Source of the DNA: Clostridia bacterium
GTDB lineage: Bacteria; Bacillota; Clostridia; Christensenellales; Maliibacteriaceae
NCBI GenBank assembly: GCA_017935825.1
Contig: JAGBGW010000137.1
Coordinates: forward strand, 1 to 8,701
DNA: 8,701 bases
Direction: 5' to 3'
Part shown: positions 4,164-8,701 of the stretch, piece by piece
How the letters are laid out: each line of letters begins with the position of its first letter
Numbering within the stretch: the stretch's first letter is position 1
Notes under the pieces: model-generated
Seen by the model: the letters and a program-made list of their open reading frames with translations, nothing else
Database searches by the model: none
Told to the model about the DNA's origin: nothing
Position numbers and translations under genes: made by a program

Positions 4164-6050
4164 TTAGAATTCGGGCCAGACTTCCAGACGAATCAGATTT
4201 GCATCCTTGCCTGTGGAATCAAAGAAAAGATCGATGGTGTAGGTATCACCCGTATAGGGGTGATCGTAATACAGGCGTGTGCCGTACTCACTTTGAATCA
4301 GCTCGATGGGATTCCAGGGCGTTCTTGTGTGCTCGATGTTTTCCCAAAGGTTTACCGCAGTCATAGACATGTCGGTATTGAAGTCGATTTCTAGCATCGA
4401 ACTGTGATCCACGGTCAGACCCACGATCACCTTTTCTCCCGTGGAATCTTTGCCGATCAAAAGGGAAATGGGCTCTCCGTAAAAATTGCCTTCGATGAAA
4501 CCGCCGCCGAACTCTGCATAGTCGGTCAGATAGTATTCCACCTCACGCACGGGCATGCCGATGAAGTCCAGCAGCTCCACGCCCAGATTGTCGTCGCTGG
4601 GCATATCTTCCGGCGGGATATGTTCGCCAAAGCCATGCCAGGAATTGTCGTAGATGTAGCAGGTTTCATCAAAATACAGTGCGCCGTCTTTGACCGCAAT
4701 GGTTTTGTCAGTGGAGTAGGAACCACTGGGCCAGATGCGGGAAACGCTGACTGTTGCGCCGTCTGCGGTCTGCACCAGCGCGATGGCAGTGTAGATGTAC
4801 TGGTCGTCCTCCACATTGAAGAAAGGTTCGCCGCCCTGTACATTTTCCGCGTTCAAAGCGCGGATGCGGTATTCATACGTGCCGCTTGTGACAAATACAC
4901 AGTCTTCCAGACCGTCGCCGTTTAAATCCGTACGCTCCATCAGATGGTAATCGTGATAGTAGCTTTCGGTCAGATAGGTGTCGAGTGTGTCCACCATGCC
5001 GTCAAAGCTTCCCGTTGCCTGCTGCATGTGAAGGTCAGGGTTGTCGTAGGTAATGACCGTGTCGCTTGTACTGAAGAATTCTTCAGGCGTCACGTCTTTG
5101 CCGTCCCATACACATTCATCCACCACCACACCTTGCTGCGGACCCTGGTAGGAAGAACTGTAATAACCTACACTCTGCCAACCATCGTAGTCTGCCCAGG
5201 TGCGGTAGTCCGCCATCTGGTTGCCTGCGGCAGTGTAGCTGTCAAGGAAATAATACTGACCGTCGCGCAGAATAAATTCCGTAGATTCTGCTGCGCCGAG
5301 ACAGGAGTAGCACCAAAACGCATCGGTGTCGGTATCCAGCGTCATCAGCGTACCGCCGGGCACGGAATAGCCGGGGTCCTGCACAAACAGTAACAGTTCC
5401 TTGGTACCGTCGCCGTCCACATCTGCCTGCGTGTACTGCAGCATGTCGTAATAGGTAACCGCCAAGGCCTGGATGACGATCTGATGTTCAATGGATGCAA
5501 TATCAAGGCTGCTGCCCGAAGCATTGTCTACAAAACCACAGGGGGGATAGTCGTAATCGTAGTCGTTGAAAAACTGATGCATTCCGCCGGAGATGTGGTT
5601 TTTGCCTTCTTCGGGAATGACGTATACGGGACCCGTGTCGTCCATTTCGATGTACTCGATGACGATCTCCACGGTCTCAAATTCATCGTTCTGCACGGCT
5701 TCCTGCACTGCAATGTAGACTTCCTGCTCCAGTGCCTGCTGGGTGTGACCCTCGGGGGAGGTCAGCCCATACCACTGTGCAATGCGGTCGTAGATCTGCG
5801 GCGCGGTCACTTCCACCGTCACCTGATGCTCCTGCTCATCCACCACTTCGATGGTGACGGCTTCCATCAGTGCAGATTCAACTGCCGTGCCGCCGCCCAG
5901 CATTGCCTGCTTGATGGCCTGTGCGTGGTCGATGTATGCCTGTGTATTGGGTCTGCCAAACGTGTCGTCCTTTTTTCCGCAGCCACAGCCTGCAAGCATG
6001 CTGCTTACCATCAGCACAGCCGCAAGTAAGATCAACGTAAACTTGCGCAT
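4164..6050 (-). CDS. Large lipoprotein of unknown function with two DxDGDG-type motifs
   Basis: I do not recognise the family as a whole. The 628-residue product has a lipoprotein signal: a basic start, a hydrophobic stretch (4-20) and the lipobox L19-A-G-C22, so it should be lipid-anchored on the outer face of the membrane. Two acidic motifs, D210-V-D-G-D-G-T-K-E218 and D375-L-N-G-D-G-L-E-D383, look like the calcium-binding loops of FG-GAP/VCBS-like repeats, about 165 residues apart, each followed by a hydrophobic strand (LLLFVQDP, CVFVTSG). Between them are aromatic, Tyr-rich segments. The protein is strongly acidic. AGGAGG (6060-6055) sits 4 nt before the ATG and shares one base with the stop codon of the dehydrogenase gene upstream, so the two are surely co-transcribed. 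The strict terminator follows the stop. Roles in binding surface ligands or in sensing are possible, but nothing in the sequence decides this. Confidence 0.8.
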   Translation of the reverse strand: MRKFTLILLAAVLMVSSMLAGCGCGKKDDTFGRPNTQAYIDHAQAIKQAMLGGGTAVESALMEAVTIEVVDEQEHQVTVEVTAPQIYDRIAQWYGLTSPEGHTQQALEQEVYIAVQEAVQNDEFETVEIVIEYIEMDDTGPVYVIPEEGKNHISGGMHQFFNDYDYDYPPCGFVDNASGSSLDIASIEHQIVIQALAVTYYDMLQYTQADVDGDGTKELLLFVQDPGYSVPGGTLMTLDTDTDAFWCYSCLGAAESTEFILRDGQYYFLDSYTAAGNQMADYRTWADYDGWQSVGYYSSSYQGPQQGVVVDECVWDGKDVTPEEFFSTSDTVITYDNPDLHMQQATGSFDGMVDTLDTYLTESYYHDYHLMERTDLNGDGLEDCVFVTSGTYEYRIRALNAENVQGGEPFFNVEDDQYIYTAIALVQTADGATVSVSRIWPSGSYSTDKTIAVKDGALYFDETCYIYDNSWHGFGEHIPPEDMPSDDNLGVELLDFIGMPVREVEYYLTDYAEFGGGFIEGNFYGEPISLLIGKDSTGEKVIVGLTVDHSSMLEIDFNTDMSMTAVNLWENIEHTRTPWNPIELIQSEYGTRLYYDHPYTGDTYTIDLFFDSTGKDANLIRLEVWPEF

Positions 6051-6059
6051 AATGCCTCC

Positions 6060-7016
6060 TTATTTGCGATAGCCGGTTTCAAAATCCACTTCGTTGTCGA
6101 TGGGTTCACCCTTGGCCATATGGGAAAGGTTTTTCGCAGCGATGTTGACGATGCGCTCGAAGGTCTCCTTCAGGTGGAAACCGCCGGAGATGTGAGGAGT
6201 GATCCAGACGTTATCCAGCTTCCACAGCGGATGGTCTTCAGGCAGGGGCTCGGGATTGGTCACATCAAGACCTGCGCCGAAGAGCTTTTTGTTCTTCAAA
6301 GCTTCATAAAGTGCATCGGTGTCGATGGCATTGCCGCGGCCGCCGTTGAGCAAAATGGCAGTATCCTTCATAAGGGCAAGGCGCTGGGCACTGTAAATGC
6401 CTGCGGTTGCACCCGTGCCGGGCAGGAAGGAAGCGATGATGTCCGCGCGGGGGAGAACATTGTCAAGCTCGTCCGTCAGGTACAGTTCATCCACGCCTTC
6501 CACGGGTTCACTTGCTCTGCGCTTGATGCCGATGGTGTGTGCGCCCAGTGCCTTTGCCATGCGGGCAAAGTGGGTGCCGATGTCGCCAAGACCCACCACC
6601 AACACGGTGGAGTCGGCGATGGAAGTGACAAGACCTTCATCTTCCCAGGCGCTTCGTGCCTGATTGTCACGATAAAGATGCAGCTTTTTCTGCATGGCAA
6701 GACCCATGATGAAAAGATGCTCCGCAACCGCCTTGGAATATGCACCCGTCGCGTTTGCAAGAAGCGTGCCCTTTGCAAGCACACCGGGTACGATATAGGC
6801 ATCCGTACCTGCGGAATTCAGCTGCAGAAGCTGCAGGTTTTCAGAAGCCTTGATCTTGCCTGCAGGCACGTTGCCGATGATGATATTTGCCTCGGCGATC
6901 ATTTCTTCTGTTGCATCCTTGGGGGTGGAATATACAAACTCAAATTCGGGCGCAGCTGCTTCCAGCTTTGCGCGATGTTCCTCCTGGGCAGGAATGACGA
7001 CAAGTACTTTGGTCAT
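6060..7016 (-). CDS. D-isomer-specific 2-hydroxyacid dehydrogenase
   Basis: The product (318 residues, usual family length) should interconvert a 2-keto acid and a D-2-hydroxy acid with a nicotinamide cofactor in the cytoplasm. Visible are the nucleotide-binding G142-L-G-D-I-G147, and the catalytic triad of the family: Arg227 in NGGRGN, Glu256 in NPEPLPEDHPLW and His275 in TPHISGG. At the end of the second strand of the nucleotide fold, where NAD-specific members keep an acidic residue, the sequence is GIKRRAS (163-169), with Lys165-Arg-Arg167; this suggests NADP(H) preference as in GhrA/hydroxypyruvate-reductase-like members. The substrate cannot be assigned. ATG at 7016 is preceded by GGAG with 9-nt spacing. 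The gene has its own candidate promoter just after the kinase terminator, and the lipoprotein gene starts 9 nt after its stop. Confidence 0.92.
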   Translation of the reverse strand: MTKVLVVIPAQEEHRAKLEAAAPEFEFVYSTPKDATEEMIAEANIIIGNVPAGKIKASENLQLLQLNSAGTDAYIVPGVLAKGTLLANATGAYSKAVAEHLFIMGLAMQKKLHLYRDNQARSAWEDEGLVTSIADSTVLVVGLGDIGTHFARMAKALGAHTIGIKRRASEPVEGVDELYLTDELDNVLPRADIIASFLPGTGATAGIYSAQRLALMKDTAILLNGGRGNAIDTDALYEALKNKKLFGAGLDVTNPEPLPEDHPLWKLDNVWITPHISGGFHLKETFERIVNIAAKNLSHMAKGEPIDNEVDFETGYRK

Positions 7017-7048
7017 ATCTGTTTTCTCCTGTTAAAAATGTTATCTTT

Positions 7049-7077
7049 ATCCTAACACAGCGCGTTTTTTCACGCAA
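7049..7077 (-). promoter_or_regulatory. Candidate promoter of the dehydrogenase-lipoprotein operon
   Basis: On the minus strand TTGCGT (7077-7072) lies 17 nt before TAGGAT (7054-7049), and the -10 box has the upstream TG of an extended element. Spacing is ideal but base matches are moderate. It is 5 nt downstream of the kinase terminator stem and about 33 nt before the dehydrogenase start. Confidence 0.5.
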
Positions 7078-7115
7078 TATAAAAGAACGGATGAAGTGAT
7101 GCTTCATCCGTTCTT
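7078..7115 (-). terminator. Intrinsic terminator of the FGGY kinase gene
   Basis: AAGAACGGATGAAG (7083-7096) pairs perfectly with CTTCATCCGTTCTT (7102-7115) around a 5-nt loop. On the minus strand the 14-bp stem is followed by TTATA after its own terminal TTCTT. It begins 13 nt after the kinase stop codon. Confidence 0.85.
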
Positions 7116-7128
7116 GGGTGGACTATTC

Positions 7129-8619
7129 TTATTTGCCGGCTTCAATGCTCTTCATGAATTCGTACACCTTCATGTACTTTTCGTACATGCCCATGTAGTA
7201 CTCATGATTCTTTGCATTGGGTTCAAATACGCGGCGGACCTTTACGCAGTCTGCAACGGCTTCATGAACATCCTTGTAGATGCCTGCCTGAATACCTGCC
7301 AGCATTGCGTCGCCCATTGCACCGGGCTGGGGGCAATTGATGGTGGAGACGGGTACGTTGTAGATGTCAGCGCGGATCTGCATGTAGGTTGCGCAGTTTG
7401 CACCACCGTTGACTGCAGTTACGCCCGACAGGGGACCAAACTTATCCATATGGCGCTTGAGACCGGTGTACATCTCGTAGGTCTCGCTTTCCATGAATGC
7501 ACGGTAGATCTCCTCATTGGTGGTGGAAAGGGTCAGATTCAGAATGCCTGCGCGATCTGCAAAGGTGTTGCCGTAGCCGCCGAAACGGGGCAGGACCAGA
7601 AGATCAGTGGGTTCCTGGGGCATCTGCTTTTCATATTCTGCATAGAAGTCCTTGCCTTCGGCTGCCCACATGTTCTTCTCATACTTGCCGATGTGGTCGC
7701 GGAACCACTTGAGCAGTACGCCGCCGGTCAGGTTGCCGCCGGGCGCAAACTGATAGTGACCGGGAAGAAGATGAGGTTTGAAGCCGGAATAGCTCTGTGC
7801 AGCTTCCACCTGATCGGTGATCAGCATGAAGGTGTCAACGGTACCGATTGCGTTCATTGCGGTACCTGCGCGATAGACGCCGGAACCAAGGGAAGAGGGC
7901 ACGTGGTCGTGACCGCCGGAAATCAGTACGATGCCTTCCTTCAGACCAAGATCCTCTGCAGCCTTTTTGCTCAGATGACCGAAGGTGCTGCCGGTGGGAA
8001 CGGGCTTAGGCAACACTGCGGGATCAAGACCTGCCCATTCGAACATGTCGGTGATCCATTCCTTCTTATTGATATCAAATGCACCGGTGGTGGCTGCAAG
8101 ACCGTAGTCGGTCACATGTTCGCCGCCCAGACGGGAAAGCACGAAGTCAGCGATGAAGTGGACCTTCTTGGTGCGCGCAAGGATGCCGGGGTTGTACTGC
8201 TCCAGTACGCGGATCTTGTAGATGGACTGCAGGTTGCGGGGCAGCGTACCCGTGCGAAGACGGAAACCTTCCACATCGTCCTTGATCATATCACGCATCT
8301 CATCCACGTATTCCTCACCGCGGGTGTCAAGATACATGATGCTGCGGCAGAGGATCTCTTCGTTTTCATCCATGAAAATGAAGCTTTCGCCGAAGGAAGA
8401 TACACCGATGCCCTTTACTTCTTCGGGGCAGTCAGCAGCAGCTTTGCGAAGAACGTTGTACGCAGCGTCAAACATGCGATGGGGATCCAGCTCATACCAA
8501 CCGGGATGATCCTGAATCATGTCGTATTCCTGATAGGCAGAAGAAAGAATTACGCCGCCTTCACCGAATGCGACAGCTTTTGCGCCGGTACCGCCGACGT
8601 CAAGTCCGATCAATGCCAT
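7129..8619 (-). CDS. FGGY family carbohydrate kinase (xylulokinase-like, substrate unknown)
   Basis: The 496-residue product has the two ASKHA domains of FGGY kinases, which phosphorylate a sugar or polyol with ATP in the cytoplasm. Domain I opens with IGLDVGGTGAKA (4-15), the phosphate loop with Asp7. The catalytic base should be Asp238 in GGHDHVPSSLGSG (235-247), where xylulokinases have GGGDN. Domain II shows GNLTGGVLLKWFRDHIG (295-311), the FGGY signature region GGANCATYMQIRADIYNVPV (405-424) and QPGAMGDAMLAGIQAGIYKDVHEAV (431-455). The length fits xylulokinase and related members. The exact sugar cannot be read from the motifs; no isomerase, transporter or sugar regulator gene is in the window. 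I choose ATG at 8619 because AGGAGG (8635-8630) lies 10 nt upstream and the next residues match the family N-terminus; the frame stays open upstream to 8670, but that stretch is leader and promoter. It is a one-gene transcript. Confidence 0.92.
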   Translation of the reverse strand: MALIGLDVGGTGAKAVAFGEGGVILSSAYQEYDMIQDHPGWYELDPHRMFDAAYNVLRKAAADCPEEVKGIGVSSFGESFIFMDENEEILCRSIMYLDTRGEEYVDEMRDMIKDDVEGFRLRTGTLPRNLQSIYKIRVLEQYNPGILARTKKVHFIADFVLSRLGGEHVTDYGLAATTGAFDINKKEWITDMFEWAGLDPAVLPKPVPTGSTFGHLSKKAAEDLGLKEGIVLISGGHDHVPSSLGSGVYRAGTAMNAIGTVDTFMLITDQVEAAQSYSGFKPHLLPGHYQFAPGGNLTGGVLLKWFRDHIGKYEKNMWAAEGKDFYAEYEKQMPQEPTDLLVLPRFGGYGNTFADRAGILNLTLSTTNEEIYRAFMESETYEMYTGLKRHMDKFGPLSGVTAVNGGANCATYMQIRADIYNVPVSTINCPQPGAMGDAMLAGIQAGIYKDVHEAVADCVKVRRVFEPNAKNHEYYMGMYEKYMKVYEFMKSIEAGK

Positions 8620-8670
8620 ATTATATTTACCTCCTTGGAACATTTGCGTCCAAAATAATCTGATAGACAC

Positions 8671-8698
8671 ATTTTAGCATAAAATATTCCACTGTAAA
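8671..8698 (-). promoter_or_regulatory. Promoter of the FGGY kinase gene
   Basis: On the minus strand TTTACA (8698-8693) is five of six to consensus and lies 16 nt before TAAAAT (8676-8671), which also has the upstream TG of an extended -10 element. The leader to the ATG at 8619 is about 45 nt. No catabolite-repression site of the usual form is seen here. Confidence 0.65.
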
Positions 8699-8701
8699 AG
8701 A

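Noticed and set aside
6120..7055. Open frame of 311 codons on the + strand
   Set aside because: It is antisense to the dehydrogenase, whose catalytic residues and cofactor motif are intact; no ribosome binding site or promoter supports the + frame.
7096..8658. Long open frame of 520 codons on the + strand
   Set aside because: It is the antisense shadow of the FGGY kinase gene, begins inside the kinase terminator and gives a Cys/His-rich product with no family features.
8620..8670. N-terminal extension of the FGGY kinase
   Set aside because: It covers the leader and ribosome binding site and adds residues absent from the family; MALIGLDVGG is the normal beginning.

Overview
The window reads as chromosomal DNA of a Firmicute, most likely a gut-type Clostridia member (Oscillospiraceae/Lachnospirales-like). 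The grounds are AGGAGG-type ribosome binding sites in front of almost every gene, A/T-rich promoters with TATAAT-like -10 boxes, compact intrinsic terminators, about 50-55% GC in most coding regions, and families typical of that group (PadR/DUF1700/DUF4097, DUF1294, FGGY kinase). The species cannot be named from this sequence.

Layout. Only one gene is read on the + strand: a 4'-phosphopantetheinyl transferase at 863-1459, with its own promoter and terminator. Everything else is on the minus strand. From the right edge leftward these are: an FGGY carbohydrate kinase (8619-7129) with promoter and terminator; a D-2-hydroxyacid dehydrogenase (7016-6060) followed without a gap by a large lipoprotein of unknown function (6050-4164), then a terminator; a PadR regulator, a DUF1700/HAAS membrane protein and a DUF4097 repeat protein (4041-2104) with overlapping reading frames, then a terminator; a low-GC GNAT acetyltransferase (1989-1558), convergent with the transferase; and, divergent from the transferase, a small DUF1294 membrane protein (718-446) followed by the N-terminal part of a serine beta-lactamase-like hydrolase that runs off the left edge (423-1).

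How the genes work together. The clearest functional unit is PadR-DUF1700-DUF4097. The start codons overlap the preceding stop codons, and a perfect 11-bp inverted repeat with a 3-nt centre sits on the spacer and -10 box of its promoter, which strongly suggests autorepression by PadR. The two downstream products are a membrane protein and a membrane-anchored repeat protein, so the unit probably acts at the cell envelope. The kinase and dehydrogenase are plausible parts of carbohydrate or hydroxy-acid metabolism, but they have separate promoters and no substrate can be assigned. The transferase has no carrier protein or synthase beside it here.

I see no rRNA or tRNA gene, CRISPR array, insertion sequence, phage gene or recognisable defence system. 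The items most worth following are the PadR operator and operon, the regular 19-20-residue repeat of the DUF4097 protein, the unassigned lipoprotein, the low-GC GNAT gene, and the three places where a terminator directly abuts the next promoter.
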